NCBI RefSeq assembly: GCF_002338065.1
Contig: NZ_DDHJ01000010.1
Coordinates: 151,005-215,004, forward strand
DNA length: 64,000 nt
Direction of reading: 5' to 3'
Origin: Pseudomonas sp. UBA1879
GTDB taxonomy: Bacteria > Pseudomonadota > Gammaproteobacteria > Pseudomonadales > Pseudomonadaceae
Positions 1 through 8,936 of this stretch are shown here, piece after piece. The notes below the pieces were generated by a model, which was not told where the DNA came from, ran no database searches, and saw nothing but the letters and a program-made list of their open reading frames with translations. Every line of letters starts with the position of its first letter. Position 1 is the stretch's first letter. The translations under genes were made by a program, and so were the position numbers.

Positions 1-410
1 AGGCACGACGGCCGCGAAGGCAGTAAGTCTGGTGATTGGGGTGTGTCTGTAACACCGCCTCGCTGCCGTCTTGCCTCCGGCGTCTCCTACAGGTTTGCGG
101 TGGGTGCAGGATTTTGTCTGGCGCTGAAAACGTCAGTGCAGTCGATGCAAGCCCTATGTCCAACGCTGATCTGTAGGAGCAGCCGGAGGCACGACGGCCG
201 CGAAGGCGGTGGGTCTGGCGATTGGGGTGTGTCTGTAACACCGCTTCGCTGCCGTCGTGCCTCCGGCGTCTCCTACGGGTTTGCGGTAGGTTCAGGATTT
301 TGTCTGGCGCTGAGAACGTCAGTGCGGCCAGTGAGCTGCATGCCCACCGCCGATCCTGTAGGAGCAGCCGGAGGCACGACGGCCGCGAAGGCGCCGGTTC
401 AGTTGAGACC
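1..410. repeat. REP array, GC-rich palindromic family A, period about 186 bp
   Basis: The block GGCACGACGGCCGCGAAGG starts near positions 2, 188 and 373, so units recur every 185-186 bases. Each unit pairs a GTAGGAGCAGCCGGAGGC-type arm with a later inverted arm (GCCTCCGGCGTCTCCTAC), the arrangement of Pseudomonas REP doublets. No gene is supported before position 504. The array runs off the left edge. The same family recurs at 47.2, 55.4 and 62.5-63.0 kb. Confidence 0.85.
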
Positions 411-503
411 GGTTTCCCGGCACAGATTCCTCCCTTCGAAAAATATCCGGAACCCCCGCACCCCCCGGTGATCTAGTGCTTGCAGCCTATTCGGGAGATC
501 ACC

Positions 504-1670
504 ATGTTCCAGTTCTTCGAGCACCTCAGCACACGGATCGCGGCGCCTTTTGCCGGGGAAACGAAGCGCAACAGCAAAGTCTGGCACTGCCGCTGCGGAC
601 AATCGGTGTTTTTCCGCAACAGCCAGTGCCTGGCCTGCTCGGCGGCATTGGGCTATCTGCCGGAGCAGAGCAAGATCGCAGCACTGGAACCGGGCCCCGA
701 TCTGAACACCTGGCGCCTGAGCGAGGAACCGGGTGCCGGGCTGTACCGTCGGTGTGCGAACCTCGACACACCTGCGGCGTGTAACTGGATTTTTCCCGCG
801 CATAACGCCGGAGAGTTCTGCGTGGCCTGTAGCCTCAATCGCACCATTCCCGACCTGTCTGTAGCGGAAAATCCTGAGCGCTGGCTGAAGCTCGAAACCG
901 CCAAGCGGCGCCTCATCGCGCAGTTGATCACTCTAGGACTGCCCGTCATCCCCAAGACCGTGGATGAAGAACGCGGTCTGGCCTTCGAATTCCTCGGCGT
1001 CGACTTGCAGGGCAACTTGCCCACCACCGGGCACGCCAATGGCTTGATCACCTTGAACGTTGAAGAAGCCGACGACGCGATTCGTGAGAAAGTTCGGGTA
1101 CAGATGCACGAACCCTACCGCACGCTGCTGGGGCATTTCCGTCATGAAGTCGGGCATTACTACTGGGATCGGTTGATCGCCAACACCTACTGGCAGGACG
1201 GTTTCCGTCACCTGTTCGGCGATGACCGCGCCAGCTACGCCGATGCCCTCGATCACCACTATCAACACGGCGCCCCGGCAGACTGGCAGCAACATTACGT
1301 CAGCGCCTACGCCACCATGCACCCATGGGAAGACTGGGCCGAGACCTGGGCGCATTACCTTCACATGATGGACGCCGTCGACACAGCACTCAGCCTGGGC
1401 ATGAGTGCGCGGGACATGGACCTCGATTATCAGCCGTTCGAGCTGAACACCCTCTACGATCCGCAACACCCCGGCGGGCCGTCCTTCCTTGCATTCGTCA
1501 ATGCGTGGATCGAATTGGCAGGCATGCTCAACGAACTGTCCCGCGCCATGGGACAGCCGGATTTTTACCCGTTCGTGCTGCCCCCTGCGGTGATCACCAA
1601 GCTGCATTTCATCCATCTGGTCATCCAGGGCGCGGGCGGCAAGGCAGATGAAGTGCTTCAGGTGCAGTGA
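504..1670 (+). CDS. Putative zinc-binding metallopeptidase with N-terminal zinc ribbon
   Basis: A 388-residue protein. The N-terminal part carries paired cysteines at about 29/31, 42/45, 84/93 and 106/109, which look like zinc ribbons. The catalytic part has HEVGH at 214-218, the HExxH zinc-peptidase signature, and a downstream WAETWAHYLHMMD stretch that could supply the third ligand. This matches the Pseudomonas putative zinc-binding metallopeptidase family (Peptidase_Mx type). There is no signal peptide, so it is probably cytoplasmic. The ATG at 504 is preferred over an upstream TTG at 480 because a GGGAGA site sits seven bases upstream. The substrate is unknown. Product class is confident, biological role is not. 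Confidence 0.85.
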   Translation: MFQFFEHLSTRIAAPFAGETKRNSKVWHCRCGQSVFFRNSQCLACSAALGYLPEQSKIAALEPGPDLNTWRLSEEPGAGLYRRCANLDTPAACNWIFPAHNAGEFCVACSLNRTIPDLSVAENPERWLKLETAKRRLIAQLITLGLPVIPKTVDEERGLAFEFLGVDLQGNLPTTGHANGLITLNVEEADDAIREKVRVQMHEPYRTLLGHFRHEVGHYYWDRLIANTYWQDGFRHLFGDDRASYADALDHHYQHGAPADWQQHYVSAYATMHPWEDWAETWAHYLHMMDAVDTALSLGMSARDMDLDYQPFELNTLYDPQHPGGPSFLAFVNAWIELAGMLNELSRAMGQPDFYPFVLPPAVITKLHFIHLVIQGAGGKADEVLQVQ

Positions 1671-1832
1671 TCCCTTCAACTGAATAGGGCCTTGGGAGCG
1701 GAATTTTGCGCTGGCGGTCGCATTGCCACCGCCGGTCTAAGAATGCCTGCATGCCTCTGAATCTAATGCTACTTTCCCCTGCAATATCGTTTTGATACTA
1801 GTGGCACAGAGCAGTTGCAAAGGGATTCGCAT

Positions 1833-3638
1833 ATGGCCAATAGCGCTCCAACCCCGTTGAACGAAGCCTCGCGGCTCTCCCGGATCCTGCACATGGGGCT
1901 GATTGATTCGGGCGCGGATGAAGTGTTGGATCACATCATCGGCATGGTCACCCATTATTTCCAGGTGCCCATCGCGCTGGTCTCCATTGTCAGCGAACAT
2001 CGCCAATGGTTTCGCGCGGGGACGGGCCTCGCCGAACGCGAGACGCCACGGGAAATATCCTTCTGCGCCTATTCGATCCTGTCCAATGAGGTGTTTCAGG
2101 TCCCGGACGCGCAGCTCGACGAACGTTTCCGTGAAAACCCGCTGGTGACAGGGGAGCCCTTTGTGCGCTTCTACGCGGGTGTGCCGCTGGTGACCGCTGA
2201 CGGCCTGGCCCTCGGCACCCTGTGCATTATCGACAACGCCACCCGGTCGCCGCTGGACGCGCGCGACATCGCCATGTTCGAAATGTACGGACAGTTGGTG
2301 ATGAAGCGCCTGAACAACCTGCGCAAGGACAGCTATGTCGATCACCCTACCGGGCTGTTCAATCGACTGCGCCTGGAAGAAGACATCATTGCGTTGGCCA
2401 ATCGGGAGGACCACGCGCTGGTGGCCCTGGACATGGTCAATCCGGTATTTCTCGACAGCATCATCAAGGCGCTGGGCTACAGCTTCGCTCAGGAATTGGT
2501 GCGCTGCATGATCGACAGCTGCCGTGAGCAATTGCCCCCCGACACCGCGCTGTACAAGGTCAGCCCCACGCGCATCGCGCTGCTGACCCGCCACGACGGG
2601 CCGGAGCAGGCCGAGCAGCTGTTCCGCAAACTGATCAAGCATTTCCAGCGCCCGCTGGTGTGTCGCAACATCCCGATTCAGATGGACCTCGGCATCGGCG
2701 TACTTCCTTTGGGGCTGGGTCGCACCGATGAGAAAGACTGGATACGCCTGGTGGTCAGCGCTGCGGATGAAGCGCGGGGCAAGGCCACCGGCTGGCGCTG
2801 GTACGAACCGCACCTCGACTTCGCACAGCAGCGCGCGTTTCTGTTGCTCGCGTCACTGGCCGATGCAGTGCGCAGCCCCGATCAGTTGTCGTTGGTGTTC
2901 CAGCCGAGGATGGAAGTGAGCACCGGGCGTATCGTCACCGTGGAGGCGCTGTTGCGTTGGCAGCATCCGGTGCTGGGGCCGATCAGCCCGGTCGAATTCA
3001 TTCCGCTGGCCGAAAAGACTGCGTTGATTCGCTCCCTCAGCCTGTGGGTCTTGCGCCACGCCGTCGAGCAAGCGCGGACCTGGCAACGGCAGGGCTATGC
3101 GTTCAAGGTCGCGATGAACGTGTCTGCCATCGACCTTGCGAACTCGCAATTCAGTGACGCGCTGTTCGAACAGTTGTCCATCAGCGAACTGGACCCCGGT
3201 CGCTTCGAACTGGAATTCACCGAAAGCGCGTTGTGCGACAACCCCGACATCACCCGGCAGCAACTGGAACGCCTTCGTGCGCTGGACATCGACATCGCCA
3301 TCGACGATTTCGGCACTGGCTACAGCAACTGGACCTACCTGCGCCAATTGCCCGCCACCACCGTCAAGCTCGACAAGTCGCTGGTGGAGAACCTGGACGC
3401 CAATGAAAAGGATCGGCGCCTCGTCGAAGCCATCGTCGACCTTGCCCGACGCTTGGGCTATCGCGTCGTCGCAGAGGGCGCCGAGACCGAAGACGTCTAC
3501 GAAGTCCTTTGCCAGCTCGGCTGCCACGAGGTGCAGGGTTTCCTCGTCGCCCGCCCTATGACCGCAAGCGCGCTGGAACACTGGATGAACGGCGAGCGCA
3601 ATAACAAAGTCCGGCAACTGCGCGCGTTGTCACATTGA
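1833..3638 (+). CDS. GAF - degenerate GGDEF - EAL cyclic-di-GMP signalling protein
   Basis: A 601-residue protein. Residues about 20-160 form a GAF sensor domain (typical FCAYSIL and FYAGVPLV stretches). Residues about 165-320 look like a diguanylate cyclase fold, but no GG(D/E)EF motif is visible, so this half is probably inactive or regulatory. The C-terminal EAL domain keeps the key residues: EALLRW, the N of MNVSAID, the E of EFTES, DDFGTGYSN, KLDKS, AEGAE and the Q of EVQGF. It should therefore be an active c-di-GMP phosphodiesterase. No membrane segment is evident, so sensing is cytosolic. The start is ATG 1833, with AAAGGGA just upstream, rather than TTG 1815. Confidence 0.88.
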   Translation: MANSAPTPLNEASRLSRILHMGLIDSGADEVLDHIIGMVTHYFQVPIALVSIVSEHRQWFRAGTGLAERETPREISFCAYSILSNEVFQVPDAQLDERFRENPLVTGEPFVRFYAGVPLVTADGLALGTLCIIDNATRSPLDARDIAMFEMYGQLVMKRLNNLRKDSYVDHPTGLFNRLRLEEDIIALANREDHALVALDMVNPVFLDSIIKALGYSFAQELVRCMIDSCREQLPPDTALYKVSPTRIALLTRHDGPEQAEQLFRKLIKHFQRPLVCRNIPIQMDLGIGVLPLGLGRTDEKDWIRLVVSAADEARGKATGWRWYEPHLDFAQQRAFLLLASLADAVRSPDQLSLVFQPRMEVSTGRIVTVEALLRWQHPVLGPISPVEFIPLAEKTALIRSLSLWVLRHAVEQARTWQRQGYAFKVAMNVSAIDLANSQFSDALFEQLSISELDPGRFELEFTESALCDNPDITRQQLERLRALDIDIAIDDFGTGYSNWTYLRQLPATTVKLDKSLVENLDANEKDRRLVEAIVDLARRLGYRVVAEGAETEDVYEVLCQLGCHEVQGFLVARPMTASALEHWMNGERNNKVRQLRALSH

Positions 3639-3656
3639 GTAGGAGCGGTATGAATA

Positions 3657-4142
3657 TCAAGGCAGGTGGCGACTCATCAGCCGTTCGCCGCCTGCAGCGT
3701 CCGCCGGTTCGTCACTGAAGACCCAACCCCACGCGCGATACAGCGCCAACGCGCGATGGTTGTCAGGAGCGACGGCCAGCATCAATCGCTCGACGTCTGG
3801 CCACAGGCCCAGCGCTAATGCCGGCAGCTCGCCCATGCAGACCGCGCCCAACCCCAGGCCCTGATAGCGCCGATCGATCATCAGCCCATGCAACGTCGCC
3901 GTTCTGCCGCGCGCCCATTGCGGCAACAACGACCGGCGTTTGAGCAAAAAGAACCCCCTCGGCATGTCATCCACCAGCAGCGCGAAGCCCTGAATGTCGG
4001 ACGAAGGGCGAGCGGTCAGCGCGTGCAGCACCCCGTGGATGTCACCCACGCTGCGTTTCTGCTCATCCGCCAGCTCGATCTGCAAAACCTGCTGGCGCTG
4101 CTCGGCGGACAGCGCCTCGTATGTCGTTACCCGGTTTTTCAT
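3657..4142 (-). CDS. GNAT family N-acetyltransferase
   Basis: A 161-residue protein with the GNAT core: a beta4 strand (TLHGLMIDRRYQG), an acetyl-CoA-binding loop RYQGLGLGAVCM, and a C-terminal VAPDNHRALALYRAWGW helix and strand. The acceptor substrate cannot be read from sequence. The open frame extends upstream to 4310, but the ATG at 4142 has an AAGGTGG site and fits GNAT domain length, so it is taken as the start. It ends 19 bases from the convergent EAL gene, and its upstream side faces the 4.5S RNA gene. Confidence 0.8.
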   Translation of the reverse strand: MKNRVTTYEALSAEQRQQVLQIELADEQKRSVGDIHGVLHALTARPSSDIQGFALLVDDMPRGFFLLKRRSLLPQWARGRTATLHGLMIDRRYQGLGLGAVCMGELPALALGLWPDVERLMLAVAPDNHRALALYRAWGWVFSDEPADAAGGERLMSRHLP

Positions 4143-4343
4143 GACGCCACCTTGCAAGGTCGACGCGCACAAGTCCAGCGTGCACGCGCGTTGTTCGGGT
4201 GTTGCGACGTTCAGCGTCACGCCCCGGTGATTGCCGGACACAAGTGCTTGAGCGACCACGGATTTTTTATCTGAAACCAAAGGTTGTAACTTCGCGCCAG
4301 ACCGGTACAATGGCGCGGCTCGCCGACTGGCGAGTGTCGTTAT

Positions 4344-4453
4344 GGTGACCCCATCGGTCCCCCCGCAACGATTACCCGTTAACCTGGTCAGGCCCGGAAG
4401 GGAGCAGCCACAGCGGGAACATTGTGTGCCGGGGTGTGGCTGGTGGGGTTGCC
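4344..4453 (+). ncRNA. ffs: Small (4.5S) signal recognition particle RNA
   Basis: The apical core GGTCAGGCCCGGAAGGGAGC at about 4386-4405 is the universally conserved SRP RNA domain IV that binds Ffh. The ends pair as a long hairpin: GGTGACCCCA at 4344-4353 against TGGGGTTGCC at 4444-4453. Length of about 110 nt matches the gamma-proteobacterial 4.5S RNA. It works with Ffh to target nascent membrane proteins. In related genomes it lies next to dnaX. Here about 11 kb of accessory DNA separates them. End positions may be off by a few bases. Confidence 0.95.
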
Positions 4454-4551
4454 TCCTAACGAAACCTCATTGCCCTCCAATGAGTTGCCCCCCCCCTGAA
4501 ACTGAATGCTTAGCACTGACACGCTGATGATGCGTGACTGACTGCGGCTGC

Positions 4552-4791
4552 TCAACACTCATCCCATTCCGGTCCGCCCTTCAGCGTCTGAAGCAGATGG
4601 TCAACGAAGCTGCGTAGCGTGGATGGCAGGTATTGGGCTGTCGGGTAAACCGCGTGGATCTTCACGTCGTTGGATGTGAAATCAGGCAGCAGTTGAATGA
4701 GCGATCCCGCTTTCAAATGTGGACCGGATAGGCATGTGGAGCCTTAGGCGATGGCCAGTCCTCCCCAGGCTGTGCGGCCAAGGCCGATGGG
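4552..4791 (-). pseudogene. C-terminal remnant of a LysR-type regulator
   Basis: The minus strand from 4743 to 4552 encodes about 64 residues resembling the end of a LysR effector domain, including GPHLKAGSLIQLLPDF and the terminal FVDHLLQTLKGGPEWDEC. An in-frame TAA at 4744-4746 interrupts it just after a GGLAIA stretch. The DNA-binding half and most of the effector domain are absent. This is a decayed fragment next to the SRP RNA gene, at the point where conserved backbone gives way to accessory genes. The upstream limit is approximate. Confidence 0.75.
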
Positions 4792-4879
4792 AACGGGTTA
4801 TCCCTCGATTGCGCCTGCGCGTTCGGCCTTGGTGACGAACAGTGGCATACTCCCGTGCCTGGCATCGTGAGGTAAGGCA

Positions 4880-5338
4880 GTGGACAAGATTGACGACGAG
4901 ACCCGGATCAAACTCCGCGAATGGCAGATGCGTCGCCTGGCACTCAAGGACCGGATGCAGTCGCACCCCGAGCAGACGCTGGAGTTGTCGAAGGTGCTGG
5001 ACTTGATGGACGAGGAGCATGCGGCGATTCTGGCGGGTGCGACCCGCGTGCCGTCGGCATCTGAGCCTGAACTCGAGTCTGAGCCAGCGCAGGCACCCGC
5101 CGCTGTTCCACCGAAATTGACCGATGACACGCTTGCACCCGCCTTCGACCTGACCCTGCGCGTCACCGCTCACTCCCGCGAGGGCTTGCGCAAGCTGCTG
5201 GAGATGGCCGTTTACGAACTGCGCGAGGAGGTCGATAACGCGGCCACCGACGCCCCACGAACCTGCCCCGGCGGCATGTCCGGCACGTTGGGCGACTATG
5301 AATACACGCTCGACATCAACCGCCTTCCCAAGCTCTGA
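4880..5338 (+). CDS. Hypothetical protein paired with a helicase-like ATPase
   Basis: A 152-residue protein. It has a charged N-terminal helical half (KIDDETRIKLREWQMRRLALKDRM), an acidic proline/alanine linker at about 70-95, and a C-terminal half with a predicted mixed fold. The GTG at 4880 is used because GAGGTAAG precedes it at good spacing. It ends only six bases before the ATG of the helicase-like gene, so the two are almost certainly co-transcribed and may act together. No family is recognised. The length, codon use and tight coupling support a real gene. Confidence 0.7.
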   Translation: MDKIDDETRIKLREWQMRRLALKDRMQSHPEQTLELSKVLDLMDEEHAAILAGATRVPSASEPELESEPAQAPAAVPPKLTDDTLAPAFDLTLRVTAHSREGLRKLLEMAVYELREEVDNAATDAPRTCPGGMSGTLGDYEYTLDINRLPKL

Positions 5339-5344
5339 GACGCC

Positions 5345-7306
5345 ATGCAACCGGAACATTCCGATTTATCCACGCCGGTCTTTTTGCCTGTCACGTCGGT
5401 GACCTGTGAAGCGCTGAAAACCGACGGCGCTGACCTGCTCGACACCCTGACCGACCCGGAACTGGCCGCTGTGCTGGTCATCCAGAACCTGGCGCAGATG
5501 AGCGAACACGACCTGAGCAGCGCGGCGGCGGAGAATATTCTGGCGCGGCTCATCGCGTGGTCTGTCACCCATCAGCAGACGACAGGCATGGGGCTGCTGT
5601 CGGAGGCGCGTCGTTTGTTCGACCCGCGCAAGCTGTATTTCGGGCTGGAGGCGATCAAGGGCCTGAACCTGCGCCTGCTGTTGGCCGAGGAAGTGGCGGC
5701 GCGGGAGTACCTGCTGCCCGATGGGCAATGGGACGTCGAGTACAAAGTGCGCCATCATCGCAACCACGACCCGTTCAGTCAGCAGATGGTCACGCCGCGT
5801 TTTCGCGAACGCTGGTTGAGTGCCGCGCAGGACAAGCTGGTCCGAACCTTTCGCGCCAATCTCGATGAAGACCTGCATGTGCAAGGCTACGCCGGCATCG
5901 GTAAAAGTCATTTGCTCGGCGTGCTGATCGAGTGCCTGCGGCCTGAGAAAACGCTGTTGCTGGCGCGCACGCCGGCCAAGCTGAACACCCTTCGCGAGCG
6001 GCTGAAGCATGGCAAGGGCAAGGCGCCCGGCTCAACCTTCAAAGCCTTCGCCCAAGCCTTGCTGCGCGGCCCGCGATTCCAGCCCGAACGCGCGCCGGCC
6101 AAAGGCCCCACCCGACAGGCCCTGGCGCGTGATTTGAACATCCTGGGTTTTCGCAACCACGGGGCGCAGGCGACACTCGACATCTGCCTGAAGGTATTGG
6201 AGCTGTACTGCCAATCGTGGGATCGCAGCCTGTCGAGCAAGCATCTGCCGCATTTCAATCAGCCACTCAGCGGCCTGGAGCTTCAGGTGTTGCTGGAATA
6301 CGCCAGTCGGCTCTGGGTCTGGCTGGAAGCGCACCCGGCCTGGGCAAGTCAAAGCGGATTCGAGGCGTTGTGGATGATCAAGCGGGCGAATCTGGACGGC
6401 TGCGTGTTGCCCGATCGGTACACCCATGTGCTGATCGACGAGAGTCAGGATATTCCGCCGTCGTTGCTGCAGATCATCGAGCGGGGTCGGCAGGTGCTGA
6501 TCACCCTCGGCGACGAGTATCAGCAGGCGGGGAGGGTGATGGTCAAGCGCGAGCGCAAGGTGCGGCAGACCGACATCAGCTATTCCATGCGTTCGGGGCG
6601 CAACGTCGAGCGGCTGGTCAATCCGCTGATCTATCAGCATTCGGAGAAGGGTAAAGTGCCGTTCGAAGGCACTCGCGACGCCGACGTCACGATTGTCGAG
6701 TATCCACAAGGGTTCGTGCCGCCCGAGCGATGCGTGATCTTGACCGCCTCGCCTTGGGACACGATGCGCTGGGCCATCGAGTTGCACGGCGCCAACAGCC
6801 CTTTCGGGTATCCGGATGACGCAACGCGGCGCAGTTTCGAACACTTCATGACCACGGCCGTAGGTTTGTCGGACCCGGATTTCTATGCGCCGGAACGCAG
6901 CGCTGAAGGCCTGCATCCTTACTTTGCCGACCTGCCCGACTGGGCGCAGGTGCATGCGGCCAACCGGTTCGACGAATCGTTTTTGCAGGTCGAAGCTCTG
7001 CTCAGGAACAAAGACTTCCGCATGGCGGACGTCACTCGCTTGAGTCGCCTGGCAGGCGATCCCGACAAGCGCTGCCTGCTGATGCAGGCCGATGAGGCGG
7101 GGGGCATGGAGTTCGATGAAGTGCTGCTGACGCCGGAATTGCTGACCAACGTGCAATTCAGGGACGCCTACTCGTTCGATAAACGCATCTGCGCGTTGTA
7201 CATCGCCATTTCGCGGGCCAAGCGCCAGTTGTATGTGCCTTACGATGTGGTTGAGTGGATCGAGTACCACCAGTACCAGAAATACCGCGAGTCCCACGGT
7301 TACTAA
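5345..7306 (+). CDS. UvrD-like superfamily 1 helicase/ATPase
   Basis: A 653-residue protein. Residues 1-175 are an unrecognised N-terminal region. The ATPase core has Walker A GYAGIGKS (181-188), a UvrD-like Walker B with DESQD (365-369), a motif III-like GDEYQQ (389-394), a conserved arginine stretch SMRSGRNV, and a motif VI-like YIAISRAKRQLYV (619-631). These motifs in this order indicate a UvrD/Rep-type SF1 ATPase, though it is shorter than UvrD and the 1B/2B insertions look reduced. No nuclease motif is seen. It probably acts on DNA or RNA ends, perhaps with the preceding 152-residue protein. The target is unknown, and a role in repair or defence is only an inference. Confidence 0.8.
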   Translation: MQPEHSDLSTPVFLPVTSVTCEALKTDGADLLDTLTDPELAAVLVIQNLAQMSEHDLSSAAAENILARLIAWSVTHQQTTGMGLLSEARRLFDPRKLYFGLEAIKGLNLRLLLAEEVAAREYLLPDGQWDVEYKVRHHRNHDPFSQQMVTPRFRERWLSAAQDKLVRTFRANLDEDLHVQGYAGIGKSHLLGVLIECLRPEKTLLLARTPAKLNTLRERLKHGKGKAPGSTFKAFAQALLRGPRFQPERAPAKGPTRQALARDLNILGFRNHGAQATLDICLKVLELYCQSWDRSLSSKHLPHFNQPLSGLELQVLLEYASRLWVWLEAHPAWASQSGFEALWMIKRANLDGCVLPDRYTHVLIDESQDIPPSLLQIIERGRQVLITLGDEYQQAGRVMVKRERKVRQTDISYSMRSGRNVERLVNPLIYQHSEKGKVPFEGTRDADVTIVEYPQGFVPPERCVILTASPWDTMRWAIELHGANSPFGYPDDATRRSFEHFMTTAVGLSDPDFYAPERSAEGLHPYFADLPDWAQVHAANRFDESFLQVEALLRNKDFRMADVTRLSRLAGDPDKRCLLMQADEAGGMEFDEVLLTPELLTNVQFRDAYSFDKRICALYIAISRAKRQLYVPYDVVEWIEYHQYQKYRESHGY

Positions 7307-7319
7307 GGGGGTGTTCCTG

Positions 7320-7544
7320 TTAACGGCAGTAGCGGTGTCGCGTCGCACCACTGGCTCGGTCACTGGCGAACTGCTTTCCGGCGGGCGTGCGCTCGGCCAC
7401 CACGCAGCCATCCTTGACCGATACAGCGGCATAGCCCTGATCCCGCAGGTACAGCAGTGCAGTGAAGTCCAGCGGGTTAACGCGCGACGCCACTTCATCC
7501 GTCAAGGTCGCGAGCAAGCTGAGAGCCAGGGATTCAAGCCGCAT
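7320..7544 (-). CDS. Small hypothetical protein
   Basis: A 74-residue reading frame with a plausible soluble sequence (MRLESLALSLLATLTDEVAS, then a short LRDQGYAAVSVKDGCVVAE beta-like segment). The basic C-terminus is rich in Arg and Ser. It is convergent with the helicase-like gene, leaving 13 bases between them. The ribosome site is weak. No family is recognised. It is kept because codon use resembles its neighbours and no better frame overlaps it. Confidence 0.5.
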   Translation of the reverse strand: MRLESLALSLLATLTDEVASRVNPLDFTALLYLRDQGYAAVSVKDGCVVAERTPAGKQFASDRASGATRHRYCR

Positions 7545-7631
7545 CGGGGGTTGCCTCTGGGTGCGTGTGAGTTAGTGGCTATTTGTCACCACGGCTCAAA
7601 CCAGAGTTCCATTTATTTGTGATGCCGCTTT

Positions 7632-7665
7632 GAAAAGCGCCCGACTTTGCATTCGGACGCTTTTC
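7632..7665. terminator. Hairpin, possible bidirectional terminator
   Basis: An 8-bp perfect inverted repeat, GAAAAGCG (7632-7639) and CGCTTTTC (7658-7665), encloses an 18-base loop. The A and T tracts on either side could give weak termination in both directions. It is about 325 bases downstream of the helicase-like gene. Confidence 0.35.
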
Positions 7666-7697
7666 TGAAGGTCGGGCGACGGGAACGGCAGACGCTT

Positions 7698-7912
7698 TCA
7701 GTCATTTCGCCACTGCCGTAGTGACCCCATGGTCAGCGTCGTGAACCGGCGCTGCAACTGCGGTCCGGTCTGCAGGGCATCGCGCAGCAGCGGCTCGGCC
7801 GCGCCTGTCTCGGGACGTGCGCCGGTGATAAACGATTCGGGCAAACCGATTAATCGAGCAGGGTTTGATCTGGCGCAATACATCGCGCCAGATTGACCTC
7901 GGTCGCATCCAT
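7698..7912 (-). pseudogene. Possible frameshifted short gene relic
   Basis: On the minus strand, an ATG at 7912 opens MDATEVNLARCIAPDQTLLD and then stops. One base shift leads into a second frame (LIGLPESFITGARPETGAAE and onward) that ends at 7698 with LTMGSLRQWRND. Joined, the two give a protein-like sequence of about 70 residues, so a single-base frameshift is possible. No family is recognised and no ribosome site is clear. The rest of the 7545-8009 gap holds the hairpin above and nothing else supported. Confidence 0.25.
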
Positions 7913-8009
7913 AATGCGTGGCAAATCAAAGAAATCTGCCCGGTTTTTAGGTCAATACGATAGTCTTCGCACCATTGTCGAAACGGACACCTGGATTGGA
8001 AGGCTATAG

Positions 8010-8936
8010 ATGGCGCCTGATGACTATCTCGTAATGAGCAGCGCGGAATGGGCGGGGCTTCGCGCCAGTACGCCACTGACGTTGTCCGAAGACGATCTGG
8101 CGGCATTACGGGGTGTAAACGAAGATATTTCCCTGGAAGATGTCGCCAATATCTATCTTCCTTTGTCTCGCTTGATCAATTTGCACGTCAACGCGGCCCG
8201 CAGTCTGGCCAGCATCAAAGACACGTTTCTCGGTCGTCCGGCGAAAAAGCAGACGTACGTGGTCGCCGTCGCAGGCAGCGTGGCGGTTGGCAAGAGCACG
8301 TTTGCCCGCGTGTTGCAGGCGCTGATGGCCCGCTGGCCGGATCATCCGCGCGTCGATCTGGTGACGACCGACGGCTTTCTCTACCCCAACGCCAAGCTGG
8401 CGGCCGGGGACATCATGCACCGCAAGGGCTTTCCGGAAAGCTACGACCGCAAACGCATGGTCACATTTCTCTCCGACCTCAAGGCGGGTGTTCCGGCGAT
8501 TAGCGCGCCGGTGTATTCGCACATCAGTTACGACATCGTGCCGGATAAATTCCTGCAGATCAGCCAGCCGGACATTCTGATTTTCGAGGGGCTCAACGTC
8601 TTGCAGACCGAGGGCAACGACGGTCAGAAACCGGGCAGCATCGTGTCGGACTTTTTCGACTTTTCGATTTATCTCGACGCCGATGAGCGCGACATCGAAC
8701 GCTGGTACGTCGAGCGCTTTTTGATGCTGCAGCAAACTGCGTTTCGCGCGCGTGGTGCCTACTTCCGCGAGCTGGCCGACTTGCCTCCGGAGAAGTCCCC
8801 GGACGCAGCGCGCAAGATCTGGCGCGACATCAACCGACCGAACCTACTGGAAAATATCTTGCCGACCCGCGAGCGAGCCAGCCTGGTGGTGCGTAAGGCG
8901 GCGGATCATTCGGTCAAGGAATTGTGGCTGCGTTGA
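8010..8936 (+). CDS. coaA: Type I pantothenate kinase
   Basis: A 308-residue protein that phosphorylates pantothenate, the first committed step of coenzyme A synthesis. It carries the P-loop GSVAVGKST (89-97) and other stretches shared with E. coli and Mycobacterium CoaA: VTTDGFLYPN, MHRKGFPESYD, APVYSHISYDIVP, PDILIFEGLNVLQ and RPNLLENILPTRERA. Length matches the family. GGAAGG lies about ten bases before the ATG. The stop codon overlaps the start of the next gene by one base. P. aeruginosa uses the unrelated type III enzyme CoaX, so a type I gene inside an accessory block is notable. Confidence 0.93.
   Translation: MAPDDYLVMSSAEWAGLRASTPLTLSEDDLAALRGVNEDISLEDVANIYLPLSRLINLHVNAARSLASIKDTFLGRPAKKQTYVVAVAGSVAVGKSTFARVLQALMARWPDHPRVDLVTTDGFLYPNAKLAAGDIMHRKGFPESYDRKRMVTFLSDLKAGVPAISAPVYSHISYDIVPDKFLQISQPDILIFEGLNVLQTEGNDGQKPGSIVSDFFDFSIYLDADERDIERWYVERFLMLQQTAFRARGAYFRELADLPPEKSPDAARKIWRDINRPNLLENILPTRERASLVVRKAADHSVKELWLR

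Noticed and set aside
4342..4527. Short open frame across the SRP RNA gene
   Set aside because: The sequence is the structured 4.5S RNA.
7702..8106. 134-codon minus-strand frame overlapping the coaA start
   Set aside because: It overlaps a confident gene and its promoter; only the smaller relic was recorded, at low confidence.
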